Made by a program: the position numbers and the translations under genes
Assembly: GCF_039994875.1 (NCBI RefSeq)
Contig: NZ_CP121196.1
Span: 5,456,001 to 5,520,000, forward strand
Length of the DNA: 64,000 bases
Direction: 5' to 3'
Source: Telmatobacter sp. DSM 110680
Lineage (GTDB): Bacteria > Acidobacteriota > Terriglobia > Terriglobales > Acidobacteriaceae
Part shown: positions 1 to 7,353 of the stretch, piece by piece
Position numbering within the stretch: position 1 is the stretch's first letter
How the letters are laid out: every line of letters begins with the position of its first letter
Notes under the pieces: generated by a model
The model's input: only the letters and a program-made list of their open reading frames with translations
What the model was told of the DNA's origin: nothing
The model's database searches: none

Positions 1-609
1 AATCCGTACTACAACAAGCCAACGCAGGAAGGGCAGTTTCAACACTTTCTCGCGCTCGCAAAGAGTGTGGACCCCATACCCGTCTGCCTTTACAACGTGC
101 CCGGACGTACCGGTGTCAATCTGGATCCACTGACCGTCGTTCGCCTCGCCGCCGCAGCACCCAATGTGGAAGCCATCAAGGAAGCCAGCGGAAAGCTTCC
201 CCAGATCGCGGAACTTGTGCACTCTCTTCCATCGAGCTTCAAGATTTTTTCCGGCGACGACAACCTTGCTCTCGCTGCGATCGGGGTTGGCGCGCAAGGA
301 TTGATCAGCGTGGCGTCCAATGAGATTCCTGCAGAGATGGCACGTATGATCGGCGCCGCCCTTCGCGACGAGTGGTCCGAAGCCCGCGAACTTGAGCGCC
401 GCTATGGACGCCTTTTCGAAGCAAATTTCTGGGAGTCAAATCCTGGCCCCGTGAAGACTATTCTTAATTTGATGGGCCGCGCATCCGATACAGTGCGCTT
501 GCCTTTGGTCCCGCCGATGCCGGCCACCCGTGCTAAGCTCGAGCGCCTCGCTGGAGAACTTGGGCTCTTGAAGTTCGCTGTACCCGCCGGCGACCTGCGT
601 ATGTTCTGA
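1..609 (+). CDS. dapA: 4-hydroxy-tetrahydrodipicolinate synthase, 3' part (5' end outside window)
   Basis: The reading frame is open from base 1 and ends in TGA at 607-609, giving the last 202 residues of a protein whose start lies outside the window. DapA condenses pyruvate with aspartate semialdehyde in the cytoplasm, the first committed step to lysine and diaminopimelate. The fragment shows the family motifs YYNKPTQEG, YNVPGRTG (the catalytic Tyr codon is at 91-93) and IKEASG, where the Lys codon at 178-180 is the expected Schiff-base lysine. FSGDDNLAL follows. The TIM-barrel second half and C-terminal helical region appear complete. Close relatives in the DapA/NAL superfamily (KDG aldolase, N-acetylneuraminate lyase) cannot be wholly excluded, but the motifs favour DapA. 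Confidence 0.9.
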   Translation, partial: NPYYNKPTQEGQFQHFLALAKSVDPIPVCLYNVPGRTGVNLDPLTVVRLAAAAPNVEAIKEASGKLPQIAELVHSLPSSFKIFSGDDNLALAAIGVGAQGLISVASNEIPAEMARMIGAALRDEWSEARELERRYGRLFEANFWESNPGPVKTILNLMGRASDTVRLPLVPPMPATRAKLERLAGELGLLKFAVPAGDLRMF

Positions 610-647
610 TTTTCACGAATCGTCGCGCAGAAAAATTTGGGTCTCCC

Positions 648-674
648 TGTCGAAATGAGAACGCACCGCGCGTC
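648..674 (+). promoter_or_regulatory. ECF42-type promoter upstream of the DGPF/sigma pair
   Basis: TGTCGA at 648-653 and CGTC at 671-674 are separated by 17 bases. Published work on ECF42 sigma factors gives a TGTCGA -35 element and a CGTC-like -10 element upstream of DGPF genes. The site lies 57 bases before the ATG of the DGPF gene, whose partner sigma gene follows at once, so autoregulation is likely. The match is seen directly; the function is inferred. Confidence 0.7.
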
Positions 675-730
675 ATCGTGGTGACGGCGCTTTAAACCAC
701 CGCCCAAAACTCAAACGGAGGATCATCCCA

Positions 731-1078
731 ATGCAATATCTGTTGACCCTTTACGCAGAAGAAGCAGGTTTCCAGCGCATGACCAAGGAACAGCAGCAAC
801 AGGGTTATGCCGCGTACATGGCATACACTGAAGCGCTGAAACAGGCGGGCGCCTACGTGGGTTCAAACCGCCTGCAGCCCATCGCCACAGCAACCACGGT
901 GCGCACTGCCGATGGCAAAACGCAGGTTCTCGACGGCCCTTATGCCGACACCAAGGAGCAGCTCGGCGGCTACTTCCTCATCGATGCTCCTGATCTGGAT
1001 GCGGCACTCTCGTGGGCCGCACGTTGCCCCGGCGCGCAGCACGGAGTAGTTGAGGTCCGGCCCATCTGGAAGATGTAA
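731..1078 (+). CDS. YCII/DGPF-domain protein, ECF42 partner
   Basis: This is a 115-residue cytoplasmic protein of the YCII-related (DGPF) family. The family signature appears as LDGPYADTKEQLGGYFLID, with Tyr in place of the usual Phe of DGPF. A strong ribosome binding site, ACGGAGG, precedes the ATG at 731. The gene ends three bases before the ATG of an ECF42-type sigma factor, the classic arrangement in which DGPF proteins are the main targets of the sigma factor. The biochemical role of DGPF proteins is not settled. An enzymatic role like YCII dehydrochlorinase-type proteins has been suggested for the fold, but nothing here identifies a substrate. Confidence 0.88.
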   Translation: MQYLLTLYAEEAGFQRMTKEQQQQGYAAYMAYTEALKQAGAYVGSNRLQPIATATTVRTADGKTQVLDGPYADTKEQLGGYFLIDAPDLDAALSWAARCPGAQHGVVEVRPIWKM

Positions 1079-1081
1079 GCC

Positions 1082-2335
1082 ATGAGTGACTCTCAAGACG
1101 GCGTGCGACCTTGCGACCCATGTGACTTGGCTGAGCAGGTTGCGCGCCGCAGTTATGGCAAGCTCGTTGCGTTTCTTGCGGCAACCACCCGCGACGTGGC
1201 ATCCGCCGAGGACGCACTTTCTGAAGCTTTCGCCACGGCGCTGGCAGACTGGCCTCGCAACGGCTGCCCGCAAAATCCTGAAGCGTGGCTCATGACGGTG
1301 GCTCGTCGCAAATTCCTTGATGCTTCCCGGTCCTCGCAACGCGAAACAGCTTCGGATGAAATCGACGAAGCAGCGGCCATGCCATTCGACGAGGAGTCGG
1401 CGGAGATCCCTGATCGCCGTCTTGGCCTCATGTTTGCATGCGCACATCCTGCGATCGATGCAGCCATCCGTGCGCCCCTGATGTTGCAGGCGATTCTGGG
1501 TCTCGATGCCGCTCGCATCGCGTCTGCGTTTCTTATCTCCCCTGCCACCATGAGCCAGCGGCTGGTTCGCGCTAAAAATAAAATTCGGCAGGCAGGAATT
1601 CCCCTCGAAATCCCCGAACGCAGCCAGCTTCGCGCGCGGCTAGCCACGGTACTCGATGCCATCTACGCCGCATTTGCCGAAGGCTGGATCGATGCCGCCG
1701 GAACAGATGTGGCACGTCGCGATCTCGCGGAAGAAGCCATCTATCTCGGCCGCTTCATTGTTGAACTACTCCCTGATGAGCCCGAAGGCCTGGGCCTTCT
1801 TTCGCTCATGCTCCACGCTGAGTCTCGACGTCAGGCTCGCCGCAATACGGATGGCGATTACATTCCGCTCACGCAGCAAAACCCAACCCTGTGGAATGCA
1901 GCGATGATTGATGAGGCTGAGTCGCTCCTTCACCGCGCCGGGACCATGAATATGGTCGGCCGTTATCAACTCGAAGCCGCGATCCAGTCTGCTCATGCGG
2001 TTCGCGCACGCAGTGGCCGATCCGATTGGGCCGCCATCGTGCAACTTTATGACGCGCTGTTCGCGATTAGCGGATCGCCCGTGGCCGCTGTCAACCGCGC
2101 TCTCGCTCTCGCCGAGTTACATGGCGCACGCCGCGCACTCGATCACCTTGATGAAGTCGCCGCTGATCCGCGCCTTAAGGAATACCAGCCATACTGGGCA
2201 GCTCGCGCCGAACTTTTCGCTCGCATCAACGCGCGCGACGAAGCTCGTCACGCCTACTCGATCGCCATCGGCCTCGAACGCGATCCCTCAGTGCGTCGGT
2301 TTCTTGAACAGCGCCGGATGTTGGTAGACGAATAA
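1082..2335 (+). CDS. ECF42-type RNA polymerase sigma factor with C-terminal helical extension
   Basis: The 417-residue protein has an ECF sigma region 2 at roughly residues 10-80 (SAEDALSEAFATALADWP) and a region 4 helix-turn-helix at about 115-165 (LDAARIASAFLISPATMSQRLVRAK). It continues into an all-helical extension of about 250 residues (EEAIYLGRFIVELLPDEPEGLGLLSLM). That extension, a TPR-like domain, defines the ECF42 group and takes the place of a separate anti-sigma factor. The ATG at 1082 follows the DGPF stop by three bases, so the two genes are almost certainly cotranscribed. The sigma factor probably activates the promoter at 648-674. The inducing signal is unknown. Confidence 0.92.
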   Translation: MSDSQDGVRPCDPCDLAEQVARRSYGKLVAFLAATTRDVASAEDALSEAFATALADWPRNGCPQNPEAWLMTVARRKFLDASRSSQRETASDEIDEAAAMPFDEESAEIPDRRLGLMFACAHPAIDAAIRAPLMLQAILGLDAARIASAFLISPATMSQRLVRAKNKIRQAGIPLEIPERSQLRARLATVLDAIYAAFAEGWIDAAGTDVARRDLAEEAIYLGRFIVELLPDEPEGLGLLSLMLHAESRRQARRNTDGDYIPLTQQNPTLWNAAMIDEAESLLHRAGTMNMVGRYQLEAAIQSAHAVRARSGRSDWAAIVQLYDALFAISGSPVAAVNRALALAELHGARRALDHLDEVAADPRLKEYQPYWAARAELFARINARDEARHAYSIAIGLERDPSVRRFLEQRRMLVDE

Positions 2336-2584
2336 ATGCGGTCGAGGTTGAGGGCTCGTGGAAAGAAAGTTTCCAAAGGGTAATGTATTGAAAGCTCTAA
2401 AGTTACCCGCGTCGCAGCAGCTTAAAAATAACTTAAGAATTTCACAACTTTCTTACCGTCACCGGTGTTCCCCTTGATAAGGACACAGCCAAAAAACACT
2501 TTCTTCCACTGTGACGCTGTGGACCCGACCCGCGAAAAGTTCCGTGAGGCCACGGATGTTCGCAGAAAGCGCGGTGAATCTGGA
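2336..2584. other. Intergenic region before the DUF4382 gene
   Basis: This 249-base stretch is AT-richer than its surroundings. It holds a short inverted repeat, CTTAA-N7-TTAAG, near 2420-2437. A GTG-initiated upstream extension of the following frame starts at 2465, but it would bury the signal peptide and is not favoured. I see no convincing terminator for the sigma gene or clear sigma-70 promoter. Confidence 0.4.
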
Positions 2585-3979
2585 ATGTTTATTTCAAAGT
2601 CAGGAAGGCACAACCTTCCGTCTCTTGTAGCTTTGACGGTTGCCACTCTTCTGGCAGCAGGCTGCGGCAGCAGCACAACCTCCATCAACTCAAACTCGCA
2701 AACAGTTACTGGCTCTGCGTTCGTGGTCGGCACTGACGCACCGATGGCCAGCGTCGTCTCCTTCAGCGTGCAGGTCGGCATTGCCGCCACTGATGAGAAC
2801 GGCAATACCGTGCAGTTGGTCAGCGGATCGCCCACGGTCGACTTTGCGCGCTTCAACGGCCTGCAGACGCTGATCGACATGAATGATGTTCCGGTCGGCA
2901 CCTATGCCAAGGTTGCCATTACACTCAGCAACGGCACCATCGGCTATCTCGACACCAGCACCGCCGAGCCAACGATCAAGACCATGCCGGCCAATCTCAC
3001 CAACGCCACTGTCAGCTACACGCTTGCCAACCCGATGGTCGTCGCTCAAGCTGGCGCTCCTGTCGGCTTGCACATGGATTTCAATTTGCGCAAATCCATC
3101 GTCGTCAGCAACGGCCAAATCACCGGCGACGTAATTCCTACCTTCGCCGTGAACGGCGTCAACAACAACGACAAGGGCGCTTACATCGATGAATTTGACG
3201 CGGCTGTAGTCAGCACCGACGCCGGCAAACAGACCCTTACGGTGCAAGGTCCCCATGGCCGCCAGTTCACCGTCAACGTGACCGGCCAGACGGAGTGGGA
3301 TGGCGGCGCCATGTTCAGCGACCTCACTTCCAGCAGCATTGTGCAGATCTCCGGCTCGCTTGATCGCGCCGACGCCACCATTGATGCGGACGAAATCGCT
3401 ATTCTTTCCGACAGTGGTTTCTACGCCGCTGGCCAGGTCACCTATGTCAATCCTTCGTCAGGGCCTGCCACGAGCTTCGACCTTTACGTGCGCGGATTGC
3501 TGCCTACAACCACCGGACTAACGCTGGGCCAGATCGCAACCATCGATTTGAGTGGCAGCGAAAAGTATTCGATCTACTGGATGCACGGGCCATTCGCACA
3601 GTTCCTCTTTAACCAGAGCGGACTGCTACCAGGACAGCACATCGCCGTCGGCGGGCCAGCCAGCGGCGCAACCGATCCGACAAAGGTTACAGTGAAGCGC
3701 GTCGTTCTGCGTCACTGGGGATTCAACGGAACCGTGGTTCCCGGCAGCGTCAACACCGGCAACAACACCTTCCAGATGACCGTGAATGGGTTCGCCGGGC
3801 TGCTGATTCCGCAGACCGTTACCGTCTACATTCCTGACAACTGCGAATATCGCGACGGACTGACGCAATTGTCGGATGTCTCGTCTGCGACCAACGTTCG
3901 TGTTGTCGGGCTGCTGTTAAAAAATCCAACCAACGGCAACACCGTGCTCGTGGGTCATTACGTCGACGATCTGAACTGA
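2585..3979 (+). CDS. DUF4382/DUF5666-domain lipoprotein
   Basis: From the ATG at 2585 the product is 464 residues. It has a lipoprotein signal peptide ending in LAAGC (lipid-attached Cys near residue 28), a Ser/Asn-rich linker, a DUF4382 domain at about residues 38-180 (SGSPTVDFARFNGLQTLIDM; VPVGTYAKVAITLS), and a C-terminal half with OB-like DUF5666 features (TLTVQGPHGRQFTVNV; WDGGAMFSDL). The frame extends upstream to 2465, but that would place about 40 charged residues before the signal peptide. DUF4382 lipoproteins are frequent in Acidobacteria and have no established function. The protein should sit in the outer membrane or at the cell surface. It is monocistronic and ends at a strong hairpin terminator. 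Confidence 0.85.
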   Translation: MFISKSGRHNLPSLVALTVATLLAAGCGSSTTSINSNSQTVTGSAFVVGTDAPMASVVSFSVQVGIAATDENGNTVQLVSGSPTVDFARFNGLQTLIDMNDVPVGTYAKVAITLSNGTIGYLDTSTAEPTIKTMPANLTNATVSYTLANPMVVAQAGAPVGLHMDFNLRKSIVVSNGQITGDVIPTFAVNGVNNNDKGAYIDEFDAAVVSTDAGKQTLTVQGPHGRQFTVNVTGQTEWDGGAMFSDLTSSSIVQISGSLDRADATIDADEIAILSDSGFYAAGQVTYVNPSSGPATSFDLYVRGLLPTTTGLTLGQIATIDLSGSEKYSIYWMHGPFAQFLFNQSGLLPGQHIAVGGPASGATDPTKVTVKRVVLRHWGFNGTVVPGSVNTGNNTFQMTVNGFAGLLIPQTVTVYIPDNCEYRDGLTQLSDVSSATNVRVVGLLLKNPTNGNTVLVGHYVDDLN

Positions 3980-4013
3980 GTTTGATTCTTTGATTTGGAG
4001 TTGAGTACTCGAT

Positions 4014-4062
4014 ACGCCGGAACTCGCACCGCGCAAGCGACCCGAGTTCCGGCGTTTCTTTT
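4014..4062 (+). terminator. Rho-independent terminator after the DUF4382 gene
   Basis: A perfect 13-bp stem is formed by ACGCCGGAACTCG (4014-4026) and CGAGTTCCGGCGT (4043-4055), with a 16-base loop. It is followed by TTTCTTTT. It lies 35 bases after the stop codon at 3979 and just before the convergent gene ending at 4066. Confidence 0.88.
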
Positions 4063-4065
4063 GCG

Positions 4066-4410
4066 CTAGAACAAGTCTCCAATGGGCGGAAACGTCAGAA
4101 GCACTCCAGCAGCCAGCAGAACGAAAGCGATTGCAACGATGCGCCCCGAGTTAACATCGCGGCTCTGCCAACGGTAGTGAAGCACGGCCCAGACTGCAAG
4201 CCACGCAATGATCGCCACAGTCGAAACGCCCGAAAGCGGCCCGGTTGGTCTATAGAAAATTAAAGTCCGGGCAAGCGGCGGCGCCTGGTCCGCAGCCACC
4301 GCAAGGGCCCCAATTGCAAAGCAACCGACGCCAGTTGCAAGCACAGCCGCGGCGCCTGGTCCGTTGGGCGTCATCTTCTCGGATCCCGAGCTTGCGGACT
4401 CTTGCTCCAT
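4066..4410 (-). CDS. Small integral membrane protein, unknown function
   Basis: The 114-residue protein has a short polar N-terminus and three likely membrane segments, around residues 18-42 (AAAVLATGVGCFAIGALAVAA), 60-78 (VSTVAIIAWLAVWAVL) and 90-108 (RIVAIAFVLLAAGVLLTF). I recognise no named family. Its ATG at 4410 overlaps the TAA of the upstream membrane gene by one base, and GGAGGT sits five bases before it, so the two are translationally coupled. It is the last gene of a probable three-gene unit that begins with the outer-membrane protein at 5969. Coupling suggests it forms a complex with the protein encoded at 4410-4979. Confidence 0.75.
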   Translation of the reverse strand: MEQESASSGSEKMTPNGPGAAAVLATGVGCFAIGALAVAADQAPPLARTLIFYRPTGPLSGVSTVAIIAWLAVWAVLHYRWQSRDVNSGRIVAIAFVLLAAGVLLTFPPIGDLF

Positions 4411-4979
4411 TACTGACCTCCACTCATCAGGTGAATTGTTCTGCCGCCCTCAACTGGAGCATGTTTATTGAGTTCGGCGCCGAAAAACCCGGCAACCCCT
4501 GCGCACATAAATGAAGCAACCACGAAGGTCACTACCGCCGCCCGTAATTGTGGAAACTGCCCGATGCTTCGACGATATTGCGCGAACACCACTGCCGCCA
4601 TCGTCATCGAAATCGGCGTCATCCACGCAATGTGCTCTTTCCATTCCATGCCGATCGCATGCCAACCGATTGTGCCTGGACTCGACTTGAGCAGCGCCTG
4701 CGGAAATGAATTCAGCGCACCCGTGCCCATGGGCGGCACTGCGCGATACCACGGGTAGATGATGTATGCGCCGGTCAGCACCGTGATCCATGCAATCATC
4801 GCCATTGCAATCAGCCAGCGACCAAGAAAGACCTCATCCCCTAATGAAATTGGTTGCTGAGAACCGGGTTTGTAGCGGCGATATAGCTCGACGATTGCAA
4901 AAGAACAAGCCAGCAGATAGAGGGCGCCGAATCCCATGCCATGCACCATCGTCCACAGGCCGCGCGTCGTTATCTCCAT
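4410..4979 (-). CDS. Five-segment integral membrane protein with conserved-looking His residues, unknown function
   Basis: The 189-residue protein has about five membrane segments: near 10-30 (MVHGMGFGALYLLACSFAI), 52-75, 110-130, 145-165, and a short C-terminal tail. The His residues in MVHGMGFG and in GWHAIGMEWKEHIAW lie at membrane edges, as in small membrane haem or quinone proteins, but no ligand can be assigned from sequence alone. GGAGC precedes the ATG at a good distance. It lies 45 bases downstream of the outer-membrane barrel gene and overlaps the next membrane gene by one base. I do not recognise a named family, so redox or transport roles are only possibilities. Confidence 0.75.
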   Translation of the reverse strand: MEITTRGLWTMVHGMGFGALYLLACSFAIVELYRRYKPGSQQPISLGDEVFLGRWLIAMAMIAWITVLTGAYIIYPWYRAVPPMGTGALNSFPQALLKSSPGTIGWHAIGMEWKEHIAWMTPISMTMAAVVFAQYRRSIGQFPQLRAAVVTFVVASFMCAGVAGFFGAELNKHAPVEGGRTIHLMSGGQ

Positions 4980-5024
4980 GGCATCTGCTCCGTCTTGCGG
5001 GCGATTCTCTAGCCCAAATCGAAA

Positions 5025-5969
5025 TCAGAATCCGTTCTTCAGAGCGCGTCCCGAGTACATTGCGTTCTGCAGCATCGCCTTCTTGTCTTTGGAATCCTTG
5101 TCCTTGTCGTCGTCCTTTTTGTCGTCTTTACCCCACGTCCAGTAGAGCCCGAGATACGCGTAATTCTCGGTGCGGCCCGCGATAGAGTGGCCATAGGCAA
5201 ACAAAAGCTGCATGGTGTCTTCGCCCTTCAAGTGCCAGTAGCCGCCCGCGTCGATCATGGTTGACGCCTGCGCCTGTGGTGTCAGAGGCCCTTCGCCGCC
5301 ATGCGCAAAAATCTCCCCGGCAAGCTCGAGCTTCTTGCTCACTTCACGCTTCAACAAAAATCCGCCATACGGAAAATCGTGGAACCCATCCTGCGGGACT
5401 ACCGTCTCGCCTGCCCCGCCATCGAAGAGCCACTTGCCCTCGTTTTTCTGCAGCCACAACGGCAGTCGGTACCAGACCTTGCCGACACCCAGGCCCTTGT
5501 CGGAATTGCCGGTCGGCATCTCAAACATGGTGAATGTGCCGATCTGGGGAATGGCCTTCGTCTCCTTGATGATCGCCAGTTTCACGCCCAATTCCATGTC
5601 GGTCAGCCCGGTCGCGCTTGGCCCCGAGCCGGATGGAGCGTACGTGGGATTATTTGCGGGACGAATTCCGCCAAACGGAAGGATTGCGTGCAGCTGCACC
5701 CGTGGCACCACGCCCCAGTTGAATTCAAATGCCGGCCCGGAGTAATCCGTTTCCGCTGGCGTCCCGTCTGTAGTGCCGAAAATGTAAAACTCGTAATGCT
5801 TGAAATCCACCGGCACCGGATCGTCAACCTGAAACGGCGGACCTTGGGCCCAGAGCTTTGCGCCGCCCAGGCACAGAAAGATAAACACCGTCGATTGGAA
5901 GGCGAGCGGCGTGATTCGCAGTAGATATTTCTTCAATTGAGGGGGAAATCGCACCGTTGAGGAAGCCAT
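5025..5969 (-). CDS. Putative outer-membrane beta-barrel protein (phenol-pathway MetA-like/transporter type)
   Basis: The protein has up to 314 residues. A signal peptide ends around residue 42 (FLCLGGAKLWAQ), followed by alternating amphipathic strands typical of a barrel (HYEFYIFGTTDG, GLTDMELGVKLAII, ENYAYLGLYWTWG). It resembles uncharacterised transporter or MetA-pathway-of-phenol-degradation outer-membrane proteins. Near the C-terminus is an unusual Asp/Lys-only run of about 20 residues, followed by a short tail ending in Phe. The ATG at 5969 has a poorly spaced purine box, so the true start may be slightly downstream, at a TTG for example. The gene is divergent from padR across a perfect palindrome and probably heads the operon that continues with two membrane proteins. 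Confidence 0.72.
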   Translation of the reverse strand: MASSTVRFPPQLKKYLLRITPLAFQSTVFIFLCLGGAKLWAQGPPFQVDDPVPVDFKHYEFYIFGTTDGTPAETDYSGPAFEFNWGVVPRVQLHAILPFGGIRPANNPTYAPSGSGPSATGLTDMELGVKLAIIKETKAIPQIGTFTMFEMPTGNSDKGLGVGKVWYRLPLWLQKNEGKWLFDGGAGETVVPQDGFHDFPYGGFLLKREVSKKLELAGEIFAHGGEGPLTPQAQASTMIDAGGYWHLKGEDTMQLLFAYGHSIAGRTENYAYLGLYWTWGKDDKKDDDKDKDSKDKKAMLQNAMYSGRALKNGF

Positions 5970-5984
5970 CTCCAGCCGAAGTTA

Positions 5985-5999
5985 TATCGAATTTCGATA
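5985..5999. promoter_or_regulatory. Candidate PadR operator palindrome
   Basis: TATCGAA-T-TTCGATA is a perfect 7-1-7 inverted repeat. It is flanked by GTTA and AAC, which partly extend the symmetry. It lies 16 bases upstream of the ATG of the outer-membrane gene (minus strand) and 41 bases before the GTG proposed for padR (plus strand), in the only space where both promoters could be. PadR dimers bind such palindromes. The binding is inferred. Confidence 0.6.
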
Positions 6000-6040
6000 A
6001 CAGTCAAGACTGTTGGAACGATCGCGGTATATTTGTTTTT

Positions 6041-6385
6041 GTGGCAGATCAGAAACGCCAGCTCTTCGACGGCCTCATCCGCATCCACGTGCTCCTGCAC
6101 GCTGTGCACGAGCCTATTTTTGGTCTCGCCATGATGAAGGAACTGGAGCATCACGGATACAGCATTGGCCCCGGCACTCTTTATCCACTCCTGCACGGGC
6201 TCGAAAAATCGGGCCTGTTGCGCTCAGCATTCGATCGGGTGGAAGGGCGACGTCGACGGCTATATAAAATCACGCCCGCGGGAAAGCGTGCTCTCGAAAA
6301 AGCAAAGTTAAAGGTAGATGAACTTTACGACGAGCTTCACGAAGAGCATCCGCGCAAAGTGACCGGCAAAGATCGGCCAGGATGA
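6041..6385 (+). CDS. PadR-family transcriptional regulator
   Basis: From a GTG at 6041 the protein has 114 residues and starts just before the conserved first helix (LFDGLIRIHVLLHAV). The winged helix follows: GLAMMKELEHHGYSIGPGTLYPLLHGLEKSGLL, then the wing with RRRRLYKITPAGKRAL. A C-terminal helix has only about 20 residues, making it a short PadR. The longer frame, open to 5957, would overlap the divergent gene and the operator, so the GTG start is preferred although no ribosome binding site is evident. PadR proteins are ligand-responsive repressors. The divergent envelope genes and the small membrane gene overlapping its stop codon are the likely targets. Confidence 0.87.
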   Translation: MADQKRQLFDGLIRIHVLLHAVHEPIFGLAMMKELEHHGYSIGPGTLYPLLHGLEKSGLLRSAFDRVEGRRRRLYKITPAGKRALEKAKLKVDELYDELHEEHPRKVTGKDRPG

Positions 6386-6588
6386 GTGGGATCTCCATCT
6401 CGACTATCGTCGATTATGTGCTGGCTGTTTGTGTTCTCGCGGCGCTCGTTGCCTCTGTGATTATGTGCGCGGCGGACGCAAAGCGGCGGGGCAAATCGCC
6501 AGTGCTGATCAGTCTGATGGTGATTCTGTTTTTTCCTGTGGGCCTGTTCGTGTGGCTCGTCTTCCGACGCAAAAACCAACGGCCCTGA
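6382..6588 (+). CDS. Small membrane protein, phospholipase-D-nuclease N-terminal-like
   Basis: The 68-residue protein begins at an ATG that overlaps the padR stop codon (ATGA), so it is translationally coupled. Two membrane segments are visible (YVLAVCVLAALVASVIMCAA and LISLMVILFFPVGLFVWLVF) with the cytoplasmic loop DAKRRGKSP between them. The layout resembles the PLDc_N (cardiolipin synthase N-terminal) small-protein family. Short membrane proteins next to PadR are often co-regulated cargo. No function can be given beyond membrane localisation. Confidence 0.78.
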   Translation: MSGISISTIVDYVLAVCVLAALVASVIMCAADAKRRGKSPVLISLMVILFFPVGLFVWLVFRRKNQRP

Positions 6589-6634
6589 TCGGAAGATAGA
6601 CTTTCCTTGATCTTCGCGCCCAGTAGTTGAATCG

Positions 6635-7114
6635 CTATCCGGCCAGCGCCTGCTTCACCATATCGCTCACGATGCGGCCTTCTGCGCGCACCCCCACCTG
6701 TCCAAGCCGCGCCTGCACCGCCTTGATCACCGGACCCATATCTTTGGGCGTCGGTGCGTGCCCCGTTGCGTTTGCGTGCTCGGCAATCACCTCAGCGACC
6801 ATTGCCCGCAGGCCAGCTTCGTCCATCGCCTTGGGGAGAAACTCCTCGATCACCACGATCTCCGCAGCTTCCTTCGCTGCCAGTTCGGGTCGGTTCCCTT
6901 TTGTGAACTGCTCAATGGAATCCCGCCGCTGCTTGATCATCGTAGCCAGCGCCTGCTGCTCTTCAGCCGGCGTCAGCGGCCCCCGCTTCTCGATCGCCTT
7001 GTTCTTCAGCGCGTTCTTGATCAGTCGCAGCGTTTGCGTGCGCTCGGCGTCATGGAGCTTCAATGCGGTTATAACCTGCTGGCTGATTTGCGCTTCGAGT
7101 GCACCTGCGTCCAT
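6635..7114 (-). CDS. yqeY: GatB/YqeY-domain protein
   Basis: From the ATG at 7114, which is preceded by GAGGAAG, the protein has 159 residues and matches the YqeY family across its length. Diagnostic segments are TLRLIKNALKNKAIEKRG, MIKQRRDSIEQF, EIVVIEEFLPKAMD and KDMGPVIKAVQARLG. The domain is also the tRNA-interacting tail of GatB, but the stand-alone protein has no proven role; an amidotransferase-related or tRNA-binding function is assumed. An upstream in-frame start at 7135 has no better ribosome site. The gene stands alone and is divergent from the aminotransferase gene. Confidence 0.9.
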   Translation of the reverse strand: MDAGALEAQISQQVITALKLHDAERTQTLRLIKNALKNKAIEKRGPLTPAEEQQALATMIKQRRDSIEQFTKGNRPELAAKEAAEIVVIEEFLPKAMDEAGLRAMVAEVIAEHANATGHAPTPKDMGPVIKAVQARLGQVGVRAEGRIVSDMVKQALAG

Positions 7115-7353
7115 AGCTTCCTCGCAATCAAACAATTCTCAAGGCTTGTAGCTCATCTAAGTCTATCGCCTGCCAATCATAATCTCGGCTGGCCGCTGTG
7201 GGAGCAGCCCTACCCAGTACCCGTCACAAACGTAGCAGCCTGTCTTCGTTTTGCACAATTTCCATTTCACAAATATCACATATATGTGTATTCTGTGATT
7301 TCAATGGTTCTGCGCGAACAGATCCTTCAGTCCTAAGCCGGGAGGCTAAGCCT

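Noticed and set aside
863..1447. Long minus-strand frames opposite the sigma factor (also similar ones opposite serA, GH3, aroDE)
   Set aside because: They are shadows caused by GC-rich codon use, with no motifs or start sites.
7198..7353. N-terminal extension of the aminotransferase frame
   Set aside because: The residues do not fit the family, and a strong ribosome site precedes the ATG at 7354.
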